A stretch of 64,000 nt of DNA from Cristatella mucedo (taxonomy: Eukaryota > Bryozoa > Phylactolaemata > Cristatellidae), in assembly GCA_009760855.2 (NCBI GenBank), contig WPIO01000001.1, positions 8,616,501-8,680,500 on the forward strand, written 5' to 3'. Positions 1-13,500 of this stretch are shown here, piece by piece. Positions within the stretch are counted from its first letter, which is position 1, and the number at the start of each line of letters is the position of its first letter. Below the pieces are notes generated by a model. The model worked only from the letters and a program-made list of their open reading frames with translations. It searched no databases and was not told the DNA's origin. Made by a program: the position numbers and the translations under genes.

Positions 1-699
1 TCATGCTACCTAGTTGGTTTTCCTTACCCGTAGCAAAAAATGCAAAATGACCATTTTTGCAGCTTCCGGGGAATTTCTCTGTCTTCTTACAAATGCATTC
101 GCCATTTTCAGACGTTAATATTTACCACTGTTGACGCACAGCGAATCAAGATTTACAGGATGCACCATGCATCTGACTAACCACAGGCCTGACATATTCA
201 AAATCAGAAAATAAATCGATGAAGTGGTAGAAAAAAATATGCAAAACAATGTTTTTGATAACAAGATGAAGAAGCCTTTTGAATAATTACCTGGGTTTTA
301 ACCCTCAATCGTCAAATACATGGAAAAAACTGTACAACCTTGTCACAAGTTCAATGAAAACTTTTTAAAACATGCAGGTCACTATCGTTTTCGAGTCTCG
401 GGAATTAGCTAGGTCTCCTACAGCCGTTTTATACGGTTCCGGTTCCTTTTTGTCCGGAAACATGGTTAGGCAGATGAGTCTGCCTAACTATACTCTAACT
501 ACACTAACAACTTTTAGTGTAGCTTAGAAACACTCATGCCTGCGTCTGCACAAAACTAAATGTCTCAAACTTTCCTGAACCCTTTTCTTTGTGAGGGGGA
601 TACTTGACATATCCAAGAATTCTCACAGTTTCCTGATAGTGCTACTAAAACCTATCCTTCAAAACATTTAACTGTTTCTAAATGCACGTTTATTTTGCA

Positions 700-1800
700 T
701 GTTTTGCTAACCTCGTAGGCTAACGAAAGAGAGGTCTCTCTTTTGGTTCTGTTACATCTTTCAGCATCATTTGATAACATTAGTCACAAAGTCCTTAAGC
801 AAAGGTCTTCTCGCCTGAGCTCCACTGCAACGGTTCCTGTCTGATGCAAAGGTATAGCATCAGAGAAGCCTTTAAAAGATGCAGTGCTGCAAGGATCTGT
901 GCTTGGTCACTTCTTGGTCACAACTATTCAGTGCCTCTACCCAATGTAATCTCCAAGTAGTGTCGGATTTCATTTTATGCAGATGACAGCTGCATTTTCG
1001 CTTTGCTCCTTACCTGTCACAATAAACTCAATCTTTCTCACCTTGCACCATGTATGCGAACATTTGGGTATCAGCTAACGTTTTCTCTAACTACAACTAA
1101 TCTCTTCCAGAACACCAACAAGTGTCCTGCCAAAGCACTCACCTGAAAAGGCAGTGTCGCGCAGTCTCAACTTTCCTCAGCCCATTTAACTGCATATATT
1201 GCAACGCAGTGTCCAGCTCATATCAGCACGGCTAAGTTCTAAAACAGCTCTTCCACCAATCTCACTCAAACACTACATTGCATTAAACCCAATCGCATGG
1301 CTCAATACCCCAGTTCGACTTATGTGATTCTTGTTTTTGGCATGGCTGGGCACCACTGGATAAATTTAGAATAATATGTATATATAAACAACCCTGACTC
1401 TATACAACATAGTAAAACATGTCCACTGAATGACCAGTGTTGGGTCATGTGACCAAGAGGTAGGGTGTTGGCCCATCACGACCGAGGTCGTGGGATTCAA
1501 ATCCTGCAGCGGTCGATCCTTAAAAAAACAAGCTGCAAGCAATGGTGATAACCATTAAGGATATTCTGCCGCGATACAAATGAGGCTGTTCAATCTTCTA
1601 ATATATAGGCAAATTGCTAAGATATGATAGTAAACAAGCATGGGATAACCAAACCGCTATTCTGGCAGTTCCATTTTGTCAGAGATCAGTCAGGATTAAG
1701 GAAGGATTGAAGTTAAATGTCCAAAGAGATCTTTCACTAACTCAAGAACAATTTCACATTCAGAGACTTGCTATTAAAACTATAACAATTCTACGATAAG
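700..1800 (+). mobile_element. Very old LINE-A-like copy split by a SINE
   Basis: Reverse-transcriptase traces: DNISHKVLKQRSSRLS, then VLQGSVLGHF and FHFYADDSCIF near 880-1000, with LKLNVQRDLSL near 1710 matching the LGVxIQSDLSL region. The SINE1 copy at 1440-1600 lies inside. Many stops and shifts. Confidence 0.5.
1440..1600 (+). mobile_element. SINE1 (tRNA-derived)
   Basis: A pol III-like head with box B (GGGATTCAAATCC), then GCAAGCAATGGTGATAACCATTAAG and ATACAAATGAGGCTGTTCAAT, the family body and 3' end. The best copies are at 38.76-39.12 kb. Confidence 0.75.
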
Positions 1801-4057
1801 CGAACCGTATGCTATCAAAATGATTCAAGTACATTACGATGTAATATGAGTGGCCAACCACATTGAGAATCAATTAGGTGTGCTTACAAGAAGCTGAAAT
1901 TAACCCTCTGTGGCAGCCTCTTACTCAATAACGATTTTAAAACCATGGTTTATCGAAAAATTGTTCGCAGCATAATTTTTCTACAGCACATAGAGATCCA
2001 ACTGAAGTGATTCGGTTTGACCCACAGAGCAAAACGAGTATAAGTTTACCTCCAGCTAATCTTTACTATCAAATACAAGGTTTGTTCCATTTTTTGCATG
2101 CATCGGGCACGTTTCGAAGTAAAGAAATGTATTGGATCGCCATGAAAGGAACACAAACCGACCGACTGCGCTTTCTTGTAGACCCGGAATGCACTAACAT
2201 TGAGATGTTTCCAGCATTTTTGCTTATGCCTCATGAGTTAGAAAAAAGGACTATAAACACTCATTCCTCATGGCATCTGCTCGGCAGCCTGAATGGTGGA
2301 TTGGTGCCGCGTGTTGAGACCATGAAAGTTAGCATTAAGCAATCGACAAACTTCATTTTCAGCATATGCACAATACCTAGAAATAGATTAGGCTCTTTGA
2401 AGGTCATACATAAATTATTATTATATATAAATAATTACATATATATATATAAATTATTAGGGAGGGCAGAAAGTAGTGACTTTTTGACTTCAGACGTTTC
2501 AAAATTAACTGTTAACATCAAACTCAATGCAATGGATATACTCAACATAAACAAATCCTAGTTGCACGGCTACAGCCGCCGAGGATGTAAATTAGGTCGG
2601 GTAAAAAAAAGAATGTTTAGGATGCCATGCACACTTAAGTTATGCAAAGTAGGCGCAGACAATCAAATGACAGCACACAAACAAACTCGCGGTTAGTATT
2701 TACACATTTAGCATGACGTAGTCCCATCTCGATTGCTTATGACCTCTATTGTCTAGGCAATGCACAGAGGCCAAGCTTCTGTGCTCTCTTCCACTCCAGC
2801 ACATTAATGAGAAACCGAAATTGACTGAAAAGGTCGGCTATTGGTGAAGGTCGAACACCCAACCTCAGAGGCCTATCGATATCGCTCCATCGTCATTCTA
2901 TGACTTAAATATATTTATGAAAGACACGGGGTCATGCATGGCAGGCTGTGATCTAAAGGACTTTACCGTTGTATTGCTTAGGAATTAGCAATTAAATTGC
3001 GATGGAAGTATGTTGCTTGCAGTTACTACTGCATTTTCTATGCCAGCTTAAGCAACTGAAAATGTACAACGAAGCCGAACTCACTCAAGGCAAGCCTATC
3101 ACTTTTACTGTTTCAGCAAGGATTCATTTTTTCTCAAGCCTTCTAGCGATAAAGTAAGTGTGAGGTGTTCAAGGTAATCGGGTATCTTATAAAAACTGAA
3201 TATCAGCCCAATGCATACAAACATTACATTATCGTGTACCCAAAATGTATGAATACACCTAACAATTATATTTCCGTAAGACGGTCATGAAGACGACGGT
3301 ATCTACTCAGATCCTGTCGACGATAGTTTCTTGAATCAAATAAGTATGGTGCCGGGTATGTCACTTATAACGTGTTACTGTAAGATTTAGCCATGATACA
3401 AAAATTTTGTATACCGTTACAATTATGAACTACCAGAATTCTTTTACAGAAATTTTTTGGCAAGCAATATAGCTGTAGTTGCTATAAAAAAGCAGTGGGA
3501 ATTGAACCTATAGAACATTTTGGATCCCATACAGCAGTTGCTTGGCACAGATAGCATGCAGCATGCTAGTGTATAACAATACTTCGAAACCATGAGGTAA
3601 ATACTCGGCTTAGTAATTTATTCATTTCATTTCGCTGGCTTCAACTGGCTAACCTTAACTGCATCTTTGTTTAATCACAAACACCAACAAGGCCAGCTGT
3701 TGTTACCAAAATAAGAGAACTTTTGCCCAGTCAGGCCTGGCAAGCAGCCTTGAAAATTCACCAGGTTACAGAAGCTAGTGAGATTGCGCACGACCTTGTC
3801 GCTTTACCAGTCACACTTTAATGCCATATATGGGTAAGCTGATAAGATTTCCTAGTGCAGGCACTGGCGGGATAAGTACGAGAGATGAGATGTCCTTACG
3901 TGCACATAATAGTGAACTGGTGTGCTATAACCTACCGAACTCTACTAGTACTGACACACCAGAATAAGGTAAGTCTTGCAAAGCAAGTAGAACTTGTGCT
4001 GACGTTGCAAACCTCCTTGTACACCACACGCACGCACACACACATGCACACACACAC
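1800..4057. other. AT-rich DNA without recognised genes
   Basis: Apart from the 184-codon frame and a short (TA)n near 2440, I see no exon pattern, repeat family or RNA gene. The first 700 bases of the window are similar. Confidence 0.5.
2007..2561 (+). other. Open frame of 184 codons, probably not a gene
   Basis: The longest frame in the first 9 kb, but it opens with GTG, contains a low-complexity Tyr/Ile run from a (TA)n, and shows no known motif. Kept only as a record. Confidence 0.1.
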
Positions 4058-4300
4058 ACACACACACACACACTTCATTTGTACAGCTTCACAAAAGATC
4101 GTTATTCAGGCGCTTCATAAATGCCACGGGGCACACACACACATGCAGTGCACACACACACACACACACACACACACTTCATTTGTACAGCTTCACAAAA
4201 GATCGTTATTCAGGCGCTTCATAAATGCCACGGGGCTCGACCCCACGGCCGAGGTCATAAAACTGGGTAGTAGAGCACTTTCACTCCTAGGCTAAACCAG
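4058..4300 (-). mobile_element. SINE2 (second tRNA-derived family) with partial tandem duplication
   Basis: Reversed head with box B GGGGTCGAGCCCC near 4232-4245, then the 3' half ending in a (TG)n tail. The 3' half plus tail (CTTCATTTGTACAGCTTCAC...ATAAATGCCACGGGGC) is present twice, at about 4070-4131 and 4176-4236. Confidence 0.65.
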
Positions 4301-4754
4301 TGCATCCTGGCCCTTTGTTATTACTTAAAGGTTGCGATCGATATGGAACAGATAATAAATTGCACATTTCCCTAAGAGTTAGCCAGAAAACCTACGTTAG
4401 AAGAGAATGACGGTGATAGTCAGATCTGGGACACTGAATTGTCAATCAAATGACCAGCATTCTAAAAGGAATTTCAGCATGAGGCAGCAGACGGGCTACA
4501 TATCATGGCTTGAAAACTAGGCATACTTTCTCTATAGTCCAGACATGTACTGCCGTGGCATCTTTTGAGGTCAGTATACAACGAATTCTCAAGATCAAAA
4601 ATTTGTTGTACCCAAGGATTGTCGTGTTTTTTGTTCCCTACCAGTAAAGTACATGCTAGTGCAGTGCCCAGAGATCACGAAGGCCGACTACAAGCTGAAC
4701 AATGACCGACTACAAGATATAAAACAATGTACTCAATCAACAATGACCACGAAC

Positions 4755-4898
4755 GAAGATATACCACAAGCTGCACTACAAAAGACTGCAAGCTTCACTA
4801 CGACTCACTAAAAGCTGAAAAATGATGAAGATATACCACAAGCTGCACTACAAAAGACTGCAAGCTTCACTACGACTCACTAAAAGCTGAAAAATGAT
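4755..4898 (+). repeat. 72-bp tandem duplication
   Basis: Two adjacent copies, 4755-4826 and 4827-4898, identical by eye, each starting GAAGATATACCACAAGCTGC. Recent, since no differences are seen. Confidence 0.95.
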
Positions 4899-5454
4899 GC
4901 ATTCAACAAAACAAAGAATCGCTTACAAAAAAGGGCTTGCAATAATCGTCCTGCTTAGTTATTTATTTGATGATGGTGTCACTAGTAAACCTAAGCTTAA
5001 GCACAAGTCTTCTGGACATTCATCCACCAGGAGAGCACCAAGAGTGATAATGTAGCTTTTGACTCTCCGAATTAAGTATATACGGTTAAAGTTCACTAGT
5101 ATTTGCAGGTCAAATATCAATTTCACGAAGTACCTATCCTTCCGATATTCGCCAGGGTAGTGTGTGTAGAAATTACAATGCTAAAGCTTCAGAGCCAAGA
5201 AATAAAATAGCATATCTTACATGCATTCGTGAAGACATACCGTAAAGAGCAGCAAAACAGTTGTGGCTGGTTAAAAGTAATTTTAAAGGTAAAAATAGCT
5301 GTGTCCCAAAAGGCAACAGAAATTGTTAGCCAAAACTTGGTGGCAGCCTAGTTGTAAACGCTTTTCTGTCATTACAGAAGCCTACATCCGGCTGTGGGGC
5401 AACTATTGAACTTCGTCATATGCTCAAAACTGGGAATACTTGATACACTTCCTG

Positions 5455-5545
5455 CAAAAAGCCATGATGGCACACTAGGTAAGGCAGTTGCTTTTCACGA
5501 CCTCGAGACCGAGGTCGTGGCAGTTGAAGCCCACCTGTGGGTACG
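5455..5545 (+). mobile_element. SINE1, 5' part only
   Basis: ATGATGGCACACTAGGTAAGGC and GCTTTTCACGACCTCGAGAC match the SINE1 head; the match is lost after box B. Confidence 0.6.
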
Positions 5546-6599
5546 AGGATGATGACATGGTCTATCTGTCAGCAAAGATGTCGATTGTTGCACAAGATTT
5601 GCCCAGCCTCTTAAAACAATGGAACTCGGACAATGCAACAGGCCAAAAATTGAGTAGCCGTGATCATAATATATAAGACTGATCAAAATAGTGTTCAAAG
5701 CTCTATTGAACGATGCCAAGAACTGCATAATGCCAGCACAAGATGACATTCATAACTCATAAATCTCGACCAGGTAGCTTGAAAGTAGTATATAATGCAG
5801 AAATTTTAGAGCTGAGCATGCAAACTAAAGAGCATCGATTTTAGTCACGAAACTAATACGAGATGAATACTCTGGAATGTGCAATCCTCTATTCAAGTAC
5901 GAAGCACACACAGATATGACTCAAGTCTAACTTCTGTAATTCAATTCCACTGTCATTGTAGGCCTTACAACTGTGCATAAGAAGTAATATAGCAGTTAAA
6001 ACAAAAAAAGACGAATGATACCCAGTTTAGGAAGTACAGGGACAGCTGCCGAAACCGCAAAAGCAATCACGTCCATTTCTAGTCCTATTGTCACTCACGC
6101 CCATTTCTAGTAATTGGCATGCTCCCAAGCCAAAAAATACATGCATTCAATAAGATATAGCAAAATGTTGCAGAAATAATCATTTATATTATTTTGATCG
6201 ATCAAGCTAACATCATGTCACACCTTAATTTGTCAGTTCCTGAATATACACCACAGGTGTGCAGCTAAGTGGTTACAATGAGCTATGCTTAAGCGTACCC
6301 GGCGACTTCGCATGCAAACCTCTTTGTGGCACCCTTTTAACATCCCACTACACACTAGATGGAGGCTAACGGAAAGACTTCCTCGGACCTTAACGGACAG
6401 ACAGTAGCATGCTAAACTAACCAATTTTGGGGTGAACAGTTAACATATACATTCGAGTGCAAAGGCATAAACTGGCCGATATATCCAATAAGTTCAGATT
6501 CTAATATAAAAAGGAACTGCAACCTGCTAGAATCATGCACAGTAAATAGAATAAGAGTGCCTAACGTGTAAGCAAAGTTCTAGTACAAGCATATTAATA

Positions 6600-6790
6600 T
6601 GGAGTGCAAACAAATAATAATACATTTGTATAGCACCCTAAGAAAACTGAATCTCTCTAGGCTCTTTTCAAATGCTCAATATTTAGCATTACCAGAATAT
6701 TTGGTGGTAACATCCGCAAGCAGCAGGCACAGTGTAAGCCGGCACATGCACACGAAAGACGAGTCACAAAGACCACCCAAGGCTGTAATA
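6600..6790 (-). repeat. LINE/SINE-type 3'-end repeat, reversed
   Basis: Starts AATAATACATTTGTATAGCA and continues with a 3'-UTR-like segment (AGCAGGCACAGTGTAAGC, CATGCACACGAAAGACGAG). The second half recurs at 21790-21865. Confidence 0.55.
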
Positions 6791-6929
6791 AAAAGGTGCT
6801 ACTACACTGCAACAATTAATAACCTGAGCTGCACATTTAACTATGCATCCGAAAATACCTGGCCTTGCCGTTCTTCAAACATCGTGAAATCTTCAGAGAA
6901 AATCTTAAATATTTAGTTGACATATTACC

Positions 6930-7125
6930 CACCTGGGCTCAGGATCTGCTATCCACTTAACCCCAGAAATACTCAATGGGATTGAGGTCTGAAGAATGAC
7001 TAGGCTACTCCATTAGAATAATAGCCAAAAACTAAATTCAACTTAGTAGAAAAAGAATATGCTTAGCAGCTAGCTTACGCTCACTGTCGTTTGAAAATAA
7101 GTTTTCCCGCAAAGACTCATTGCAC
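6930..7125 (-). mobile_element. Degenerate Tc1-type transposase fragment
   Basis: The minus strand reads FSNDSERKLAAKH, then after stops PSHSSDLNPIEYFWG, matching FQQDNDPKHTAK and PSQSPDLNPIEHLW of Tc1 transposases. In-frame stops lie between the two blocks. Confidence 0.65.
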
Positions 7126-8804
7126 TATTACTGCAAGGTTCAGGAGCCACTCCACATCAACGTCTCTCGAATCACGATGCCGGATTTCGGCTAATGAAAG
7201 AGCCTGTGACTATGACCAGTTTATCACTTCTGAAAGCAATCATTGAAACATTCATTGGAGCAGCGTCGCACACAGAACATGCATTTAGTTAAACAAAATT
7301 ACAAATTTTCTCTAATCACTCCATTTTATTTTTTTTCCGGTCCTCGTGAGTTAAGTTCACTCTGGCCCTAGTCCACTCCAAACGGTCCACACTTTGCTTT
7401 AAGGACAGAGTGGCAACCTGCAGGCTTTAAGCATTGCCCTCAAACCTTGAAGGGGTAAAGTGATGTATCAAGCTTCTCTCCTAACCAGCAATTCACAATT
7501 GTATAGCTTTGCAACATTGCCAATTCAAGTTCGGTAAACAGCCTAAATTTGGCTATCCATAAAGGCACCCAACAAGCAGGTCTTAAGCATGCAGATTGAC
7601 AAATGCACGAGGCTAGGAAATGAGCATTGCCGGTGCATTGTTTTCATATAACTGCGCACGTGCATACAAAAAGAGCAACGGTGTAGTCTTTAAAGAGCTA
7701 TTAAATGGGGAAAGCTGCCATCTTTAATTGAATGTTAAGAGTTGAAGACACGTTTTCTAGTTATTTTCTGTTGTACACACTGCTGTCATTGTGAAAAGCA
7801 TTGTGTTAGTTCAGTCATGTTCTACGTGCTTCAGTCTAATGATTCGTGGTCGAATATCTACTACTTATCACAACCAGCCACTGATACTTTTGAGTGCACA
7901 TACAGTGCTCGACTGCATGCATATGCAACACCAGCTATGATGCGGTTTGAGTAGATGTATTGGTAATGTGTGATCTAGATGAAGCAACATTATCCTTAAG
8001 AGGTCCGGGTTCTGAAGTAAGCCTAAATGGACTTGTTGAGTCTTGTTCCCTAGTTTAGGATGCACGACTTTTAAGCATTGCAATTGCTTGCTATTGCAAT
8101 AATCAGAACATTACCGTTGCCAGCATCTGTTTCTTCATCTAAGCAACTAGCATGTAAGCTTGAGCCGTCTAGCAATCGACAAGTCTCCGGCCATAACCTC
8201 ATAGCAATAAGCATACCGTGATCTTAACCTGCAACCAGTTCCTTCCTCTAGGCAACTCGAACTTATATGGTAGTATTATCCAACAGGCAAAGGGAATAAA
8301 TGGTAACCAGGTCTGTGTATTACTTTTAAACAGGAAGAAAACGCTGGCTTTTAACTGACAATTTTTCGAGTAGGCTCCATAGACTTTCTTTTTTAAGCAG
8401 CCATTAGTTTCCAAGAATATCAACATTCTAAACTCCTGGTTAAAGCCAAATCGTGAACAATGATAGAGCTGCTAATAGAGCCAAACTAAACAGTCTAACT
8501 ACATTAAACACTAGGTGTACTTTTATGTACTGCAGTATCACAGCCCTGCACGGGTATTGGAGCCCTCGAGAGGTAAACCATGTATCATATTTGGTTCAGT
8601 TTGGTTATACCCAACCCTTTGTAACCGAAAATGAAGAAACGGGACACTTAGCAATTTTGCAAGAAGAGACACATTAGTAACTGGCAGCAAACAGCAATAA
8701 GTGCTGCCAATGAAATAGTCCAAAGCAAATACAAAAACGGATAAATCCAGTCATTTTATGAGTGCACTAACCTGACAACAGAATAATAGCACCTACACCC
8801 TGGG

Positions 8805-8915
8805 TAAGTTGTCACCCTTTAACGACCAGGGCCATAGGCTTGAGTCCCGTGGCATATGTAAAACGCCTGGATAGAGATCAAGTTCTCTTGAGGTGCTATA
8901 CAAATAAGGCATTGG
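8805..8915 (+). mobile_element. SINE2, 3' two-thirds
   Basis: GGCTTGAGTCCCGTGGCATA, then AGAGATCAAGTTCTCTTGAG and GCTATACAAAT. Confidence 0.65.
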
Positions 8916-9225
8916 AAATATGGAGATTGCATACTGTGCTAAGTGACATCATTCTCACTAAGTACAGTGGGAGCATGATAATCCGTGTTACAAGTGGTGA
9001 CTGTGATAAGCAAGTGCACTTCCAAATTTCGTAGAGCACTCATCCACATTAATGACGGGAAAGGTTAGGTCATTCAATAGTCTAGCAGCATCACATAAGG
9101 TAAGGTAGCTATTGGTCTGTCCACCTACTTAGTAAGGTATGCAACTGAGCTGCAAGCAGTGAGCAGCAGCAGCAGTGTAGCATACCAGTGGATAGAACAT
9201 CCGATTTGCCCAAGAAGATACCAAC

Positions 9226-9231
9226 TTTATT
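9226..9231 (-). terminator. Candidate poly(A) signal AATAAA of the zinc-finger gene
   Basis: TTTATT on the plus strand reads AATAAA on the gene strand, about 480 bases after the stop codon. It is the first perfect copy I see downstream. No transcript evidence is available. Confidence 0.35.
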
Positions 9232-9710
9232 TTGAAAGCTTCAACATAGCAGCTTGCACAGGAACAGGGTGATGCTAGCTTCTACACATAGGCAGGCTAT
9301 CACTAGATGCACGCGATAAAAGAAACTCTTTCAACGGCATCCAATGATAGCATGAAGCTAGCAAGCTAAGCTGAATGACAATAGCTTTAGCAGCTAGGCC
9401 ATTTAGATGGACTTGTACAAGCCACTTTGCAATTTATGGTCGGCTGATGCAAACCATAGGACGCAAGACTTGTATGCTGTTCTTTGCAGCCTAAGATTAA
9501 GTTAACTAGGATTACAACAATGCCAGTATGGTGGCAGTCGTTAACAGCAATCAAGCCCAGTTAGTGGCTTTAAACAGCTCACAAGAAAATTAAAGAACAC
9601 GTAAAGAAATTACAAATAATTCCACGGCATGCTGCATGGGGCTATACAATCGTCAGCGGATAGCTCATATTATTTCAACACACAAGAGTTCCACTCGCTG
9701 ATTCAGAAAA

Positions 9711-9958
9711 CTAATAATTGTATGCTAGGTCTGACGGATGCTTATTGGCATACGCCAGTCCGTGCCGTTTGCTCGCCAAGTGAGCATTGAACGACAGTTC
9801 GCTGTCACAGGTTGCATTGCAGTATTCACAGAAGAACCTGCTGCTAGGCATCGAACCATGGTTGTCGCCACGCTGTCTTTTGGATGGTGGCGGTGCCACA
9901 TCGTTAAAACGGCTGGGCGACCCCTGCATTAGGGGTGGAACGTTACTTGTTCTGGGTG
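9711..9958 (-). CDS. Zinc-finger gene, last exon with finger 4 and stop
   Basis: Acceptor TCTTTTATAG. The exon reads [19 protein letters not shown], a basic PPPSKRQR run that could be a nuclear localisation signal, then finger 4 ([20 protein letters not shown]), ending ...DLAYNY and a TAG at 9711. Phase matches the 12.5 kb exon exactly (one base plus two). Confidence 0.85.
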
Positions 9959-10552
9959 CTATAAAAGACACAAACCATGGCACTCACTGAGTCCCTGTTG
10001 GTTTAGCCTAGCAATGTAATGTATCTCCGTCAGTAACTCCACAAAGTCATAAAGACCATGTGGGTGTTACGCAGGAGAGTTTTGTATAGCGCACTCACAG
10101 CCTAAGCGGCTTTCGGTTCGCAACAGAGAGAAAGTGGGAAGCATAGCATAGTTAGGAGAGCAGTTGAGGTAGTGAGTAGCATAGAAGTAGCAGTTCAGGA
10201 CCGCTGAAAAAGATGTGCCATAGTCGGCAGTTGGAGAGTAGATGTCGTTGCGTAAGAAGCAGTGCTCCCTTCGAGGTGCTCAAACTCAGAATCGTATACT
10301 GCAAGCTGCACCAAAAAGAGCCGAAGTTAACATAACATTTAGCTAAAAGACTTAGGGTGTCACACCAATGCTATTGCACAACCACGGTTGATGACCTACC
10401 AACATTCTGAAGTTACGAACCTTGCACGAACGGTGCTATACTAAGCTAGTTCTGGTTGAGCATGATACTCCCTACAACCCAACTTGCAATGCACGGAAAG
10501 ACTAGTTGATTTAACAGCCTCGTTTGCATATCGGCAGAAGAGCCTTGGCAGC

Positions 10553-10586
<34 letters not shown>

Positions 10587-13500
10587 CACTTGATAAAGCA
10601 CCCTCAGAGAACTCAATCTCTTCCTAGGCGCTTTACATTTGCTGCAACGGGAATCACCACTGCTTGCAGTTGGCAATAAAGGATCGCCTTCCGTAGGACT
10701 CGATCCCACGACTTTTAACAAGCAAACCATCCTCTAAACAATCGTGATTTTTCCCTGAGATGCTGTTCGGCGTAAGGCTGCTGCAGCAGTGAGATGCTTG
10801 AAAATGGTACTTTGCTGCTCTACCCATTTTTAATGCAATGCATTGGGGCTCCCAAAAGAATAAGCAGGCCTTTTCCAAGCAGTCGTTTTGACCGATTTCA
10901 AGAAAAAAATATACTTGAAGAAGCTCAGGGCTTGGTGGATGCTAAAATAGAAAAACTATGGCGATTATTAAATATCAATGGAATATTGTTGCTATTAGCA
11001 GTTGAACAAAAAGCCCAATACCATGCCAGTATGGATGCAGGTCAGTAAACAATACATGTAAAAAATTAGACTGCATGCAATTCATCGATCAATGAAGAAG
11101 CCTCGTCGGACTCAAATAACTACCACAAGGGGCCTAAGTGCTGCTGAGAAAATGTATTCAGAAGGATGGGAGCTGGATCCAATCGCAAAAGCCAACCGGA
11201 AACACAAACAAGATTGGAAACCAGTACCCAAGCTCAAATTAGTGGCCCGTAGAACAAGTGATCTGCAATTTCAAAGGTAGCTTGACAAGCATTTACGTTG
11301 GTCATATGGTGACATAAAAACTAAGAATCTAGGGCCTTAGCTGAGTTGCAGCAAATTACAGGTGTGTTGCCCCTATGGTCTAGAGGACCTCAGAAATGGC
11401 TAATTGTGAACAAACAAATACATATGGTGCTAAACATGTCAAATTTTTACTGTTGCTGCTAGACAAAATGTAGCGACAACTACCGTACCGGTTCAGGTAA
11501 CATGTAGAAATAAAGAACAAAAGCCGTCCGTTCGATTGAAATAGTTTAGTATCCTTCATAGACGACAACGAGAACTTTCGACGCCAAGCATATCTCTATT
11601 TAAAATTACACAAGCAACAGATCAGGACTGGGGAGAAGCCAAGAGGCAGAACAATGGTCACCCCAAACACAACAGAACCTGATATTTTAGTTACTGGCGC
11701 ATGATTTCAAGTACTGAGCAGCCATTGATTCAATAGCTCTTAATACCAGGTACTTATGGCTTTAATATCCACCAATGCAGCTGAACGGATCCTAAACAAG
11801 AGCACATTCAAGAAGTGCTCGTGCAAGAGAGAGGGAGAAGGGCCTAGCAATGATAATCTATGGGTTCGTGCGGTCCATAAGAGGTCAACAAGACAATGTG
11901 ATGAAACAAAGTCAAATAAACATGAGTACATGTATACCTGACATGCTGGCCGGGACTATAAGTAGGAAAATACTCACATTATAAACAATTAGCTGTTTTA
12001 ACAGCCTCACTTTTGAGGTCTTACAATGGTCAGGCCCAGCCAGTGGCCAGTCGCTTACGATATAGACTTAAGAGACATTATGCATCTGATTTTGTCACGG
12101 TTCTTTAATCGAGCCTGAACCAGCAGCTAAATTTGTGGTTACCAAGAAAACCGTGAACCAGTGCAGGAAACTGTTCCCAGCCATTTGTTACATCCTGCTC
12201 GGCTTCTTGCCACAATACATCACCCTCTACAATCTGTATCCGTGATCCCACAAGCTCAACTCCGGCAGGGGATGAAAATGCTGCCGTCGGTTGCTTGCTC
12301 TTAAGTCAATCTGCCTTCATTGCCTCCTGACAGCAAGCCAATAAGGAATTTGCACTTCCTTACTCACACCCAGTAACACACGAAACACAGGTAATGGTTA
12401 CGATATAAAAGAACACCAAGGAGAGACAAGGTATCTAACACCAGGTATTCAGGAGCTAAGCAATTGCACATTTCAAGGATAAACATATGCAGACTCTGGC
12501 AACTCATTACCGTTTTGCCGTTTCCGAGCATAATCAAACTGGCGCCATGGGATGCCCTTGACACGACTGGAATGCTTCGTGCCTTGCAGGTGCTGATTTA
12601 ATTGGGCCTGAGACGTCAGCTGAACATTACAAATATCACATGAGTAGTTGATAATGGGACCAGTCCTACAATACGTATACAAAAATTTAGACAACACTCA
12701 CTGCCAGCTGGTACTGAAGCATATTGCTCTTGAGAAGTGGCTTTTTTGAACTTGATGTCTGTTAAGAATCGTGTCACATGCTATTAAAAAATACAATGTG
12801 CCTGTCAAAAGCTGATGCTCGAATAACTACCGTTAGCAAGACCTTAATAGCTAAGACTGAGTTAGATAATTGGCTGACTCAAAACTTGTTCCATAAAGCT
12901 AGTTTACAACAATGCTTAAGAACCATTTCCACTTAAGAGGTAAAGCAAACAATTAAGAATAGCACCTGCGACAACAGGTTGCAACTCGACCTGGTCCCAA
13001 AACTAGCTGTCCAACTGCTGTATAATGAATTACAAGCACCAGGACGGATAGGCAGCCAGAGATAAGTTCATCATCTACAGCCTCATTGTAAAGAATAAGT
13101 AATGCTACGACTCGACAAACGTAGGTAGCCTCCAGCTCATTACTGGCGTCACTTGGTGACTATATCATCTTGGTAACCAGAAGCAACAAAGCTACCACCG
13201 CAACCATTCATACAGATGACCAATAGACAGGACTGTTTTCAGTTGCAGGATATATGTTGCTCAATATGCAGAAGCTCGAATGCATTGCAAAACCAAGAAG
13301 TTCTTCACTAGGAGTCGACCTTGAACTCTTTCCATGTGTGTTGCATCTTAAGTTGAGCTGCATAAACATGTGGCCATAAGGTTGCCCTGCTTTTTGATAA
13401 CCCAAGATCAGACCTGACCAAAACGTCACACGACCTTGTAAACGATTCTAAGGCGAACTACTAGACCTTGACTGTGGAGTTGTAAATCGGCTCTGCAAGT

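Larger units (their letters stand above)
4900..9225. other. AT-rich DNA with scattered old repeats
   Basis: Apart from the SINE, LINE and Tc1 pieces listed (5455, 6600, 6930, 8805), no coding or RNA gene is supported. Short ORFs here mostly start with non-ATG codons. Confidence 0.5.

Noticed and set aside
8050-8120. CSDYCN on the minus strand, Ly6-like ending
   Set aside because: An in-frame stop lies directly upstream and no other cysteines or splice signals fit.
10789-11280. Two plus-strand frames of 60-84 codons
   Set aside because: They lie in an intron of the zinc-finger gene, lack motifs and have no supporting splice pattern.
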